Both the position numbers and the translations under genes were made by a program. A stretch of 64,000 nucleotides of DNA, from assembly GCF_963855985.1 (NCBI RefSeq), contig NW_026973566.1, forward strand, positions 682,001 to 746,000, given 5' to 3'. Below are positions 27,342 through 37,497 of this stretch, piece after piece (position 1 is the first letter of the stretch; every line of letters begins with the position of its first letter). The notes under the pieces were generated by a model. It had not been told where the DNA came from. It was given only the letters and a program-made list of their open reading frames with translations, and did no database searches. The DNA comes from Ostrinia nubilalis (Eukaryota; Arthropoda; Insecta; Lepidoptera; Crambidae).

Positions 27342-28633
27342 CAGGGATAATAAGGATATGAAGTTTCGGTTATGGATACGGTTACGGATATTAGAATAAT
27401 ATTATACCGGTTTCGGTTACGGTCACGGATATGAAATCATTTCAGATTATCCGAAAGTCTCGGATAATTTCGGTTACGGAATTATTAGAATTTAAAAAAT
27501 GTAGGTATAATACAAATAGCAAGATGCTGCGTGAGCGTGACCCACATAGCTACTTTATGTACCAACTAAGACGACACCTATGTATGATAAAGGTAAAATA
27601 GGCTGGCATATTAGATGGTGCCAGCGAATGCCAGACAAGTTGGTAACAAATATTAAGATTTAAGGTACAATTCCAAGACGGGCCGCAGACCGCAAACTGC
27701 AACCGCAAACTGCAAAACTATGAAATCGGCAGCGCTGCATTGCAGCTGCGGCGTGTATACTGCAAATTTCATAGAGTTTTGCAGTTTGGCCTTTATCCGA
27801 AACTATCCGTAACCAGGCCTCCGTCACTCGCCTATGCCGGCCGAGATAATTACCTACAGCGCGCGACAACTTCAAGTTGCAAATCAGTCAGGGCCGCCGC
27901 GCCTGTCAGCACACGCGTATTTCTATACACGCTCGGTCGATCATCGTCACAATCAAGGTTTATTGTTCCAACAGCACTGTTATCCGTCTTTAATGGAAAA
28001 TCATAATATTTAGGAATAATAATTGTTGTAGTAATTTAAATAATTAAAAAAACTACACTTTTTAAATAATTTTGAAATAGTTATGACAAAAAACTGTAGC
28101 AAAAAAATGATTTTAGCTAATAAACATGAACTTTACTTCACCGTGTCTATTTTCCGACACTACACCTTTTATAACTGTTTGTCCAATTTCGAATTATCGC
28201 AACACTGAAGTTTATTAATAGGTACTTTAGAGATGGTTTGATTATACAAAAACCACTAGATTAAAGTTTACCAATCGTAAATACAATAAATGCTTCTTAA
28301 AATTAAGTTTTTATTTATTTTACTTTGTTTAAACAACCCTGACGCTTGAGCTGTGAGGTAGATCAATTCTGAACACAAAAAAATTGCGCTCTTGTGAGCG
28401 TAGTAGTAAGGTGCGATTTCGAATGCACCATGTGCGTTGGATATTTTGCATTAATATTATTACCGTTAAAATGTCGGCATCTGATCCTACACAAAGGAGT
28501 GCAATTTCTGTTGCTACTATTATGTATTCTGTGCCGTAACTTTTGAATCAGTTTCGGTTACGGTTATGAACATTTTTTTATTTCGGATATCCGATAGTTT
28601 CGGTTACGGTTACGGATATCCATAACATCCCTG
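27342..28633. mobile_element. Non-autonomous hAT element (8-bp TSD cttggtaa)
   Basis: The ends are cagggataataaggatat and, in reverse complement, cagggatgttatggatat, a short imperfect terminal inverted repeat with the hAT-typical CAGGG start. Both sides are flanked by cttggtaa (27334-27341, 28634-28641), an 8-bp duplication as expected for hAT. Subterminal regions on both sides are dense in cggttacgg/cggataat words, like clustered transposase-binding sites. No transposase frame is present. The element is itself interrupted by a P-like element at 27814-28533. Confidence 0.88.
27814..28533 (+). mobile_element. Second, diverged P-like element (7-bp TSD ccgtaac)
   Basis: This 720-bp segment begins caggcctccgtcact and ends tgtattctgtg, and is flanked by ccgtaac (27807-27813, 28534-28540). 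Its first ~50 bp, including gataattacctacagcg, and last ~22 bp (ctactattatgtattctgtg) align with the ends of the satellite insertions. The interior is unrelated by eye and has no THAP frame. Two members with the same ends, different interiors and 7-bp duplications define a family. Short frames at 27660-28006 cross the border and have no recognisable domain. Confidence 0.75.
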
Positions 28634-28641
28634 CTTGGTAA

Positions 28642-29981
28642 GATGGCCCTCTCCGTCCCGCTCATACCTTTTAAAATGGCTTCTCCACCTCACTTAAGCC
28701 AGAAACTTAAATTTTGGGCACATTAGAATAAGGGGAATTATAAAACGAGCGACTAAAAAATAACGTTGCGACTGATGATGGCATACTGTTTTAATACCTT
28801 GAGCGGTATGAATTTGAGTAAGCGAAAAATTTACCAAACTAACGACGAATATTGATCAATAATAAAATCCAGAACGAGCTTACAAAATGTGGGTTTTGAT
28901 TATTACATTTCAGACATAAAAATACTATCCGGGCGACTAAATTACTAAGTGAGCGACTAGAAATACAGAGAGGGCAACTTTAATATGAAGATACATTAGA
29001 TTTTTCTAATTGAGGTTTTATTGAACGAACTACAAAAAAGTTAATTCTAAGCAAAGTTTTGTGAGCTGCTTTATTAATGATTATTGGTTACTGATATTAT
29101 ATTTGAGGTCTCATGTTTTTTATTTTGATACGCTTTATTAATGAAAACTACAGATTGTTACAGCGCGCGAATTCGAATGGGGGCGGGGCGACTGTCCCGA
29201 ATTTTTAACAAAATATGTATGCAAACACGTTTTGAGTCTAGCAATTCGGCTCAAACTAACAACACCGCCACTGGAAGCAAACCAAGAGCAAAACTGATAC
29301 CTATTGGACAAAAAAGAAAACGAGGTCGGCCCGCTAAGTCCAAGCCAGCACTTATCTTACAGTGACGATGAGTAAGTAGAGCTCCTCAATCCTCATAGGT
29401 ACCAATCAATGAACCTTATTAATAAGATTACTTTTTTTTTGGGTTGACAGAAGCGACTTATTTTATTTTGATTTTTTTTGTTGATTCGATTTAAGAAAAT
29501 ACAAATTTATTTCATTTTTCGTAATACATTGTTTCATTTGATTACCTATCCTTAAATTTTAATGATTTATTTTTTTCGCTACTAGAATAGTGTTCCGTCA
29601 ATAATATTTATTTCATAAGATCATTTTTTATTTAAATGTGGGCTCATAATACGCTGCTCATAATAGTATTTTTCAAAGTAGTTTTTGCATTCGAAACACT
29701 TCATTAAAGTTAAAAATACCGCTCAGTATAAAAAAAGCATTTGCCAAATATTGAAAAAAATGCAGGACCTAACGTTGACACTCAATGAAATATTAGGTCG
29801 CTCAAATATTATGAAGCTTCTCATTTTGTATTTTAAGGAACTCAATATTTTTTTGTAAGTTGCTGTTCTTTTGATTTTTCGTCACTCGCACTCAGTCGCT
29901 CACTTAGTAATTCTTTAGCCCACATTAATTATTTTTGACACTTACAACATAAATTTACAGTCACTCGTTTAAATACTACCC
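28642..29981. other. AT-rich interior of the long-TIR element, no convincing gene
   Basis: Apart from the AT-hook frame this 1.3-kb stretch holds no long frame. A 19-base word (aattactaagtgagcgact, 28940-28958) recurs inverted at 29894-29912. Related gagcgacta/tcgctc words occur at about 28748, 28932 and 29794, suggesting decayed internal inverted repeats. Confidence 0.6.
29141..29365 (+). CDS. Small AT-hook protein frame inside the long-TIR element
   Basis: This 74-residue frame ends with a basic segment containing KRKRGRPAKSKPAL, a good AT-hook (GRP core flanked by K/R) that would bind the minor groove of AT-rich DNA. Nothing else is recognisable: no membrane segment, no zinc ligands. It lies in the unique middle of the element, so it could be a remnant of an element-encoded DNA-binding protein or part of a multi-exon gene. 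It could also be chance in AT-rich DNA, and a single short frame is weak evidence for a gene. Confidence 0.3.
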   Translation: MKTTDCYSARIRMGAGRLSRIFNKICMQTRFESSNSAQTNNTATGSKPRAKLIPIGQKRKRGRPAKSKPALILQ

Positions 29982-30494
29982 TTAGAATAATATTTTTAAC
30001 CAAGGTAGATAAAGTTAAAAACGGGATTATTTCCAATAAACAAAAATTGTCGACAATTACAGCAAGATTTTACAAAGTGTTACACCATTTTGGAATCCTT
30101 ACTAAATGCGCCAAATTATGACGTCACTTGCCACACTCGCGTAGTACAATTTTTTTTCAGTACAGTCAGTTTAAACTAGGCAAAATTTTTATTTTGATAT
30201 TTTTTTTGGGAATAATGTATTTTTTTCATCCAAGTTGGAGCAGCTGGTTTTGTAATTTTGATAACAATTTAGAGAAGCATTATTCAGGGTTACAAAAAAA
30301 AATTTGGAAAAAGTGAAGATTTTTGGCAACACGAGTAAAAGGACCGTCACCTGGAGTAGAATTTGGGGATTTTTTTTAAATGCCTATTATTTTTAAAATA
30401 TGCCACATAGATTTTTTTTTATATTTTTCTGATAACCAGCACAACTTGCCTCAACACCCAGTTCCGGCTTGACGTTACATTACGGGACACCCTG
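29982..30494 (-). repeat. Right terminal inverted repeat
   Basis: 513-bp right arm, complementary to 26661-27184. It ends in ttacgggacaccctg directly before the duplicated TA and the resumption of the satellite. Confidence 0.88.
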
Positions 30495-31536
30495 TATACA
30501 TCATTTGAGCGCCATATTTTTTGCCTACACCCCCGTAACATTTTGAGACCCCTAGCACCCTTCCTGGCGATTTTATTCAATTTTTTAGATTTTTAATATT
30601 GACTTAGAATTTTTTCATACAAAATTTTATAACTTGGTAATTTTTGGTCGGATTTTCAAAATTTTTTCGCTTAAATAGATTCACCCTTTTCGGTTTAGCA
30701 CTCCCGTGACGTTCGATTGACATCGTTTCATACTAAATTCTGCTTTTTTGGTGGTCTTTAGTGTTTCTTTTGGGATCTGAGACGGTTTTTGGGCGTCATT
30801 TTCAAAATTTTCTAGGGCCACCCCCGACGTTATTCGGCTTTTTGGATTCGTCTCGGCGAGCCCTATCCATAGACACCTCATTTGTTGCGATCGGAGGTCA
30901 AAAACTTTGGAAAACAGGCAATACCTACCCTAAATTAGACCGAACCGAGGTTACGTGGTGAAGCTCAACAAAATCAAAATCTAACTCAAATTTCTAGAAA
31001 ATAATAGCCTACCTATAGGTTATATACATCATTTGAGCGCCATATTTTTTGCCTACACCCCCGTAACATTTTGAGACCCCTAGCACCCTTTCTGGCGATT
31101 TTATTCAATTTTTTAGATTTTTAATATTGACTTAGAATTTTTTCATACAAAATTTTATAACTTGGTAATTTTTGGTCGGATTTTCAAAATTTTTTCGCTT
31201 AAATAGATTCACCCTTTTCGGTTTAGTACTCCCGTGACGTTCGATTGACATCGTTTCATACTAAATTCTGCTTTTTTGGTGGTCTTTAGTGTTTCTTTTG
31301 GGATCTGAGACGGTTTTTGGGCGTCATTTTCAAAATTTTCTAGGGCCACCCCCGGCGTTTTTCAGCTTTTTGGATTCGTCTCGGCGAGCCCTATCCATAG
31401 ACACCTCATTTGTTGCGATCGGAGGTGAAAAACTTTGGAAAACAGGCAATACCTACCCTAAATTAGACCGAACCGAGGTTACGTGGTGAAGCTCAACAAA
31501 ATCAAAATCTAACTCAAATTTCTAGAAAATAATAGC
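30495..31536 (+). repeat. Satellite array resumes: stub, one full and one partial monomer
   Basis: After the transposon the array continues in phase with an 18-bp monomer tail, then monomers at 30513 (A) and 31041 (C). The second stops about 496 bases in, at aatagc, where the LTR of BEL-1 begins. This is the right edge of the satellite in this window. Confidence 0.95.
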
Positions 31537-31798
31537 AATCCGGCTCGAAGGACCAGCTGAAGACTACGGGATACTGATTTAAACAAGTTCTAAAGTCTTT
31601 ATTTCGGAAACCACGCCTTTAGAGTGAAATACAAAGCGACATGCGCTCGCGCCCGGTGATGCTCACAGACTGGTAGCGGGCTCGCGACGCGTCGCGCTCT
31701 TTAACATTTTGCACAATGTAGGTAGTATGCATACTAGTACATTTTAAACACACCCTCAAAAACAAAATAAAAATTAAAACCATAAACCGTCATCAACA
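31537..31798 (-). repeat. Putative 3' LTR of BEL-1
   Basis: On the minus strand the segment starts tgttgatgacgg just after a purine-rich tract (ggggtggggagt, about 31797-31808). It contains an aataaag poly(A) signal and ends near gagccggatt at the satellite border. There is no second copy in the window, so the ends are inferred from the TG start and the purine tract. Confidence 0.6.
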
Positions 31799-31818
31799 CT
31801 CCCCACCCCAGTGCTGAG

Positions 31819-32868
31819 TCAGCACTCCATACCTAAGGGCACCGGAGCGACTCGCGCCGCGGACCTGCGCAGCACACCGCCCGACGTCCGTACCTCAACG
31901 ACACGAACTCGGCCGTCCTTTCCTGGAAATACCTTTGCTATAATACCTCGAGGCCACACGTTCCTAGGAGAATCAGAGTCTGCAATAAATACCAAATCAC
32001 CTTCTTTCAAGGGCTTTCGTTCCTGATGCCACTTAGACCTGGGGATTAAAGTTGGTAAGTATTCCTTAACCCATCGCTGCCAGTACATGTCGGCTAACCT
32101 TTGCGCCTGCCGCCACTGCTTTCTGAGAAACAAGTCCGAGTCGTCAAAGGATCCTGCGATCGGTAGGTTGGTGGACGAACCAATGAGGAAATGGTTGGAA
32201 GTTAAAGACTCAGGAGCACCCGGTTCTATTGAGACATGGGTTAACGGTCGCCCATTGACTATATTTTCCACTTCTATCAAGAGCGTTCTCAGCACCTCGT
32301 CTTTAGGGGCTCGTTCCTTTAGAATTACTCGAAGAGACGACTTAACACTACGTATCAAGCGTTCCCATGCCCCACCCCAATGGGGACTGCCCGGGGGTAT
32401 AAAGGTCCACTGAGCGCCGCTGTTCAAAGCTTCCGTACCTAATGCCTCTTCATCAAGTTCCTGCATAGCCTTGCGGAGTTCAACGTCCGCACCTCGCAAG
32501 TTGGTCCCATTATCTGAGTATATGTGTCGTGGCTAACCTCTTCGACATGCCATACGGCGAAGGGCCATTATCAGGGAGTCAGTTGTGAGAAAATGCACAA
32601 TCTCAATGTGAATAGCGCGAACCGTAAGGCAAGTAAATAAAACGCCGTATCTCTTCTCGCGTCGCCTGCCTACTACGACCTCCATAGGACCGAAGAGATC
32701 TATACCGCAGAAGGTAAATAGTCGCTGATGATGAGCCATCCGCGCTTCAGGTAAATCTCCCATCCTAGGTACGCAAGGTTTGGCCTTTCTCAGTCGGCAG
32801 AAGAAACACTTTGACGCGACGTCCTTTACCGTTGGGCGTATTCTAATTATCCAGTAAACCTGTTTCAA
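31819..32868 (-). pseudogene. pol: BEL-1 integrase and C-terminal domain, broken by a stop
   Basis: The frame reads from the zinc-binding/early catalytic region (CFFCRLRKAKP, then GIDLFGPMEV with the first catalytic Asp). It continues through SLIMALRRMACRRG to a TAG at 32533-32535. In the same frame past the stop come the SDNGTN motif with the second Asp, PHWGGAWERLIRSVK, and the DUF5641-like tail with NVWPRGII and RVRVVEVRT. The integrase joins retroelement cDNA to host DNA. Only a single in-frame nonsense change separates the two halves, which dates inactivation as fairly recent. Confidence 0.88.
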
Positions 32869-33835
32869 GTGGTTGACCTTGACAACCGCCTCTTGGTTTC
32901 CATGTGCCGCACGTGGTAGTGCCGGACTATGAGTTTAGCAGTCGGGTGCCGTCCATCGAGGATGTAAGGCCTTTTGGTTTCCAAGGCAACATCGGAAACA
33001 GCATCGATGCGGCCGCCTACACGAAGAAGCCCTTGCTCATCTAAATATGGCGACAAATTCCGAAGTCTACTATCGCGTGGTATGCACTTACCATTTTTAA
33101 GATGATTTATTTCAGTGCCAAATGAATCCACTTGAGCCTTTCGTAGTAACAGGCACTCCGCTCGTTTCATCAAAGCGCTGTCATCGACATTAGTAAGTTT
33201 TCTACATCTACTAATGAATTTCAGGACAGCAGCAGCAGACCTCACCAGCCGGAGCCAAGAAGAGAACAGCCTGGAGTCCGGAACGGGTAAGTCAAATTCA
33301 TTATGTACAATTCCTATATAATCTGTGGTAGGCTTACCAAAATTTTCATTTTCAGGTTCTACAACATCGCGCGGCCAGTTTTCCATATCCTCGTACAAGA
33401 ACTGAGGTCCGCGGAACCATTGATTTATAAACAAATCATAATTGAAATCATCTCGTGTTGCTATATCCGCTATGTTTAGTTTCGTAGGTACGTACCTCCA
33501 TTCTGACACACTTGTGAGATCATCAATCTCTCCGAGTCGGTTTGCTTCAAACGTTTTATACGTGCGCGTGTTGTTACGTAGCCAGTGCAATACGGTAGTA
33601 GAATCGCACCAAAAGAAGCGTCGCTCGGGCGATAACTGATGCTCTGTAATAATAGTGTGAGCGAGTCTCGCTGCTAACAACGCCGCCTGCAGCTCAAGAC
33701 GCGGCATAGTTACTGGTTTAACGGGCGCAACCCTGGATTTGCTAGCGATTAAACAAACGCATATCTTATTATCCGCAGAAATCCAACGCCAGTATGCGAC
33801 AGCGGACAGCGCCTTTTGCCCGGCGCACACTGGTT
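32865..33835 (-). pseudogene. pol: BEL-1 RNase H region and start of integrase
   Basis: The minus-strand frame contains ALSAVAYWRWIS, SRVAPVKPVTMPRLELQAA and FFWCDSTTVLHWL, the RNase H-like region of BEL/Pao pol. These are followed by LRVGGRID and the first His pair of the integrase zinc-binding motif, where the frame shifts into the next one near 32870. Upstream of about 33835 the open frame runs into unrelated DNA (palindromic element and Gypsy LTR), so the apparent N-terminus is not part of the element. Confidence 0.85.
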
Positions 33836-33860
33836 CAAGAAATGATAAAAATGGAATTAG

Positions 33861-33884
33861 CGATTTATTCACTTTTTTTGATGG
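33861..33884. mobile_element. Left tip of palindromic element, cut off by the Gypsy insertion
   Basis: These 24 bases (cgatttattcac ... gatgg) are the reverse complement of the right tip at about 46203-46226. They were separated from the rest of the element (44732 onward) when the Gypsy element inserted and duplicated ATGG. Confidence 0.8.
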
Positions 33885-34501
33885 TGTAGCCGCCAGCGAC
33901 CACAATAAAATCGTCTTCGAATAGAAACAAAGAATGTTTGCAGCCGAAGCCACAAGCAACTTTCAGCACAGAAACACCACATTGGTCATCATAATAGAAA
34001 CAGGAATGTGGCCCTGACAAGAGCCGTTGCATAGCTCTGAGAAGAGCTGTTTTGTTGTGACCACTGCACGTCGCACCGTCCCTCATCGCAGCACCAGCAC
34101 CGCTCGCACCACTGTCACCAAGCAGCATCACCAACGCCCACGTGTGGAGCGGCCAGCCGCGTGGGCACGCGCCGCGTCGCGCTTCGGTACACGCGTGCGT
34201 CCTGCGCCGCTGCCCGCCGTCGAAAAGATCGAGGCTGGGCAGCGGGCACTCCAGTCGACACCTCCCCTCGCACTCCGCGCGCGCGCCGCGCGACAAGGAG
34301 GTAGCGTGAGAGCGAGACAGAAGACTCGCGCCGCACTCGGAACACTGCGCGAACCCGATGACAGAGAGACATCGTGGGAGCGAGACGACAAAAATATAAC
34401 ATCAAACGGCGATTGGTCAAAATGTATGGTTGCTTAGGTAGTCTAGTTGTACATAAGATGTGTAAATAAATATGGCATTGTTTCGCCAATAAATTATTCC
34501 C

Positions 34502-36483
34502 TCCGACCACAACCCTAGACCCGACCAACGTCGACGAGGTGCGAACGATAATCAAAGGTTTCCGTCCCAACAAAGCCCCCGGCCCAGACCGTATCTCTAA
34601 TAGAGTCTTACGCGCCCTGCCCGCCCCCCTAGTATACCTCTTGGTTGCTATTTTCAACGCGGCCATGTCTCACTGCATCTTTCCCGACGCGTGGAAAGAG
34701 GCAGAAGTCATTGGCATCCCGAAGCCCGGTAAGAAACTGGCTGACCCCACAAGCTACAGACCCATCAGTCTCTTAAAGACCATGGGTAAGTTATACGAAC
34801 GTATAATTGTCTCTCGATTAAGAGATTATGTTTTTTCTAATAATCTCTTAATAAACGAACAGTTTGGCTTCCGCGCCTCACATTCCTGCGTACAACAGGT
34901 GCACCGCTTAACGGAGCACATACTTAGCGGCCTCACTGCTAAGCCACCCGTAGGGACAGGAGTGCTATTCTTCGACGTAGCGAAGGCATTCGATAAAGTC
35001 TGGCACAATGGCTTGATTTACAAGCTTTACGAACTCGGTGTGCCGGACAGTCTCGTGCACATCTTACGTGACTTTTTATCGAATCGCACCTTTCGTTACC
35101 GAGTAGATGGCTCCCTCTCCTCCCCCCGCCCCATAAGAGCCGGAGTCCCCCAGGGCTCCGTGCTCTCTCCCATCCTCTTTTCATTGTACGTCAATGACAT
35201 CCCCAAATATCCGAATACGGATTTAGCCCTCTTTGCGGACGACACCGCACTCTACAAGTCCGGACGTAATCGGAATTACGTCATCTTGGCGCTCCAACGC
35301 GCAGTCACACAATTAGGCGAATGGTTCAGGAAGTGGCGTATCGAGGTAAATCCCGAAAAAAGTGCAGCAGTGTACTTTTATAGGGCTTTGTCTGCGAAAC
35401 GTCCTCCGGTTCGCACTCGTCCTAATGTCCCCACCCATCTCACCTTATTTGACCAAACTATTCCTTGGAAAAGTGAGGCCAAGTACTTAGGTGTCACCCT
35501 CGACCAGAGATAATCGTTCGCTCCGCACCTCAGACGCGTCTTGAGCCGTGCGAACCACTACATCCACCGACTGTACCACCTAGTTGGAAGGAAAAGTAAA
35601 TTGTCACTTAGAAATAAGTTGACAATTTACAAAACCTGCATCCGTCCAGTGTTGACTTACGCCAGTCCGGTGTTTGCTCACACTTCCTGCACAGACCTTA
35701 AGAAATTCCAGACCCTCCAAAACAAATTCTTACGCCGAGCCGCGGATGCCCCGTGGTTCGTGCGTAACACGAATCTCCATAGAGATTTCGAGATCCCATC
35801 GATTGATCACTTTATGAAAGAAGCCTCTCGCCGCTACTTTGATAAAGCGATCAACCACAAGAACCCTCTTATCGTTAGCGCCGCCACGTATACACCCCAG
35901 AAAGATGTCGCTGCCCAATACCGACGACCTAGGCATGTCCTAGACGACCCGGACGATCCTATTACCGAATTTCTGAACACAGACATCACTGCCTTAAGCA
36001 CGCCAACTACTCCACAACACAGTAGCTCGTTACACCGTACTCGCCGGCGAGTACGAGGTCCTGCTTTCCATTTCGGACGGTACAGACATGTACCGGGCCG
36101 GTTCTCCCCTATCCGTCCCCCGGACACGGCCTGAGCCGAGGTCCGAGCCTACCGTGGCGCCCTCAGGCCGCGTCCGTAGTCCCCTCGATCGGGCCCACTA
36201 GAGTGAGCCCGCCGTAGGCTGGACTTTGGTCCAACACCGCGGTGGGCAACCCTCTAGTTGGGTTCGCCACTGATCGGGCGCCTTATGCGCTCGATACGGC
36301 CCGATCGCGAACGTCGGTCTGCGACCGACGCGGACGAGCCTGGGCGAAGCCCACACTCGGCCTCGTCGGCATGCGCACCGACGATCGCCAAACGGCTAGA
36401 GTACCTTCTGTACTCGCCACTCTGCCCGGTGAAGCTGGAAAAGCTCCTCAAGCTACCAGCGCGCGTCCCTTCAAAAAAAAAAA
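34502..36483 (+). mobile_element. 5'-truncated Jockey LINE inside the 5' LTR
   Basis: This 1.98-kb fragment starts in the linker before the reverse transcriptase, ends in 11 A residues, and is flanked by a 15-bp duplication caataaattattccc (34487-34501, 36484-36498). It is the same family as the minus-strand copy at 59912-64000. The 10-bp segment ttcgctacgc of the 3'-UTR hairpin arm, present in the 3' LTR copy, is missing here. Confidence 0.93.
34539..36134 (+). pseudogene. Jockey ORF2 fragment: reverse transcriptase and C-terminus
   Basis: The frame carries RPNKAPGPDRISN, YRPISLL, FFDVAKAFDKVW, AGVPQGSVLSP and LFADDTALY, the ordered motifs of Jockey reverse transcriptase (catalytic Asp pair in FADD). 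The endonuclease is missing. A TAA at 35511-35513 interrupts the frame after GVTLDQR; the related copy at the right end of the window has a sense codon there. Reading resumes in the same frame and runs to 36134. It was translated only as part of a LINE and has no role in the Gypsy element. Confidence 0.9.
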
Positions 36484-36595
36484 CAATAAATTATTCCCTT
36501 CTGAACCAGCAATTGAGTTTTACTTCAACTACCTCTCCTCAACACCCAAAAGTAGGAAGGCTAAACACCACACACCAAACTTAGGACTCCTACAG

Positions 36596-36606
36596 TGGTG
36601 ACCCCG
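36596..36606 (+). promoter_or_regulatory. Gypsy primer-binding site, tRNA-Trp type
   Basis: tggtgaccccg begins one base after the LTR end and is complementary to the CGGGGTCA-CCA 3' end of insect tRNA-Trp. It would prime minus-strand cDNA synthesis. The Gag ATG follows at 36621. Confidence 0.85.
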
Positions 36607-36620
36607 TCTGAAAACTGAAC

Positions 36621-37497
36621 ATGGAAGAACAACAAGCAACAACGGCGCAAGAAGTATCGGGCATTGCATTGTCCATGCGTGTCCCACCGTTTTGGCGCGA
36701 CAGACCTCGGCTCTGGTTCATCGCTTTCGAAGCAGCAACCAACGACCTGAAGAGGAGCGAAGCCCAGCCCAGCGGTCATCGCGCAACTCGAGAAGGAAGA
36801 CATCGAGCAAGTCTGCGACCTGCTGTACGACCCGCCCGCAGAAAACCAGTACACAGTACTGAAGGAGCGACTGGTGTCCGTGTACGAAGAGTCCGACGGC
36901 CGCCAACTGCAGAAACTCCTGTCCGACATGGAACTCGGCGACCAGCGACCCAGCCAACTACTACGCCGCATGCGGACACTCGCCCGCAACAAGGTTCCGG
37001 ACAACACGCTGAGGCTGATGTGGATGAACTTGCTGCCACCTCACGTCCGCTCCGTACTCGTTGTCAGCGACACCATCAGCAAGGACACAGCGCTGGACGA
37101 ACTGTCAAAACTCGCCGACAAGATGATCGAGCAATCTCATCAAGTCTCTGCAGTCTCCGCTGCCGCCCACGCACCGCCGCTACGCCAGCAAGACCAACAT
37201 GTCGACATGCATTTTCTCGTCGAGGAAGTAAGAAAATTACAAATCGAAGTTGCAGAATTAAGAGCCTACAACTACAGCAGAGATAATTACAACAACCCAC
37301 GATCGCGCTACCAACAATACCATCACTCTCGCGGCAGACAAAGAAGGCAGACATCGCCCTCTCGCTCGCACAGCCCGTACCCGCGTGAGCGAGATAGCAC
37401 GCCTTCACCGTACTGCTATTACCACCGCAAGTTCGGCAAAAATGCAAGAAAATGCACATCGCCGTGCAGTTTTGTCAACGAGAAAACGGAAAACTAA
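36621..37497 (+). pseudogene. gag: Gypsy Gag with one frameshift
   Basis: Gag forms the particle that packages element RNA. The ATG at 36621 opens a frame with VPPFWRDRPRLWF. Near 36760-36772, in an agcccagccc tandem, the reading moves to the next frame, which continues with QLEKEDIEQV, LLSDMELGD and LWMNLLP to 37497. The C-terminus carries CYYHRKFGKNARKCTSPC, a C-x2-H-x9-C-x3-C zinc motif that replaces the usual CCHC knuckle and is typical of Kabuki/CsRn1. The pol frame begins at about 37452 in the -1 frame relative to the second gag part, consistent with programmed -1 frameshifting. Confidence 0.88.

Larger units (their letters stand above)
26661..30494. mobile_element. DNA transposon with ~515-bp terminal inverted repeats and TA target duplication
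   Basis: The segment starts cagggtgtcccgtaatgtaa and ends with the reverse complement of that word. It splits a satellite monomer at ggttatatacatc and leaves a duplicated TA (26659-26660, 30495-30496). The inverted arms run 26661-27184 and 29982-30494 and match over most of their length with scattered differences. A TA duplication fits Tc1/mariner-like elements, but arms this long and the absence of a DDE/D transposase frame leave the superfamily open. The middle holds an hAT element and about 1.3 kb of AT-rich sequence with one small AT-hook frame. Confidence 0.88.
31537..33850 (-). mobile_element. BEL/Pao retrotransposon fragment (BEL-1), 3' half
   Basis: Read on the minus strand: RNase H region, integrase, DUF5641-like C-terminus, a purine-rich tract, then a terminal LTR ending at the satellite border. 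The 5' LTR, gag, protease and reverse transcriptase are absent. The right border adjoins the palindromic element near 33861, and no continuation of BEL-1 was seen beyond 46226, so the rest was lost by deletion. Coding is broken by a frameshift and an in-frame stop. Confidence 0.85.
33885..36594 (+). repeat. Gypsy 5' LTR (713 bp) interrupted by a Jockey LINE
   Basis: LTR parts are 33885-34501 and 36499-36594. The LTR includes a CpG-rich stretch (about 34080-34400) and a poly(A)-signal-like aataaatatggcattg, so promoter and polyadenylation signals of the element should lie here. A frame of about 136 residues in the CpG-rich part is present in both LTRs, but I regard it as chance. Confidence 0.93.

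Noticed and set aside
27660..28006. Small frames around the P-like element in hAT
   Set aside because: They overlap on opposite strands, span the hAT/P-like border and show no recognisable motif.
32865..33959. BEL-1 frame starting at 33959
   Set aside because: Its first ~40 residues are encoded by the Gypsy LTR and the palindromic element, not by BEL-1.
34027..34437. 136-residue frame in the Gypsy LTRs
   Set aside because: It lies in a CpG-rich stretch with long frames on several strands, has no domain, and both copies are simply the two LTRs.
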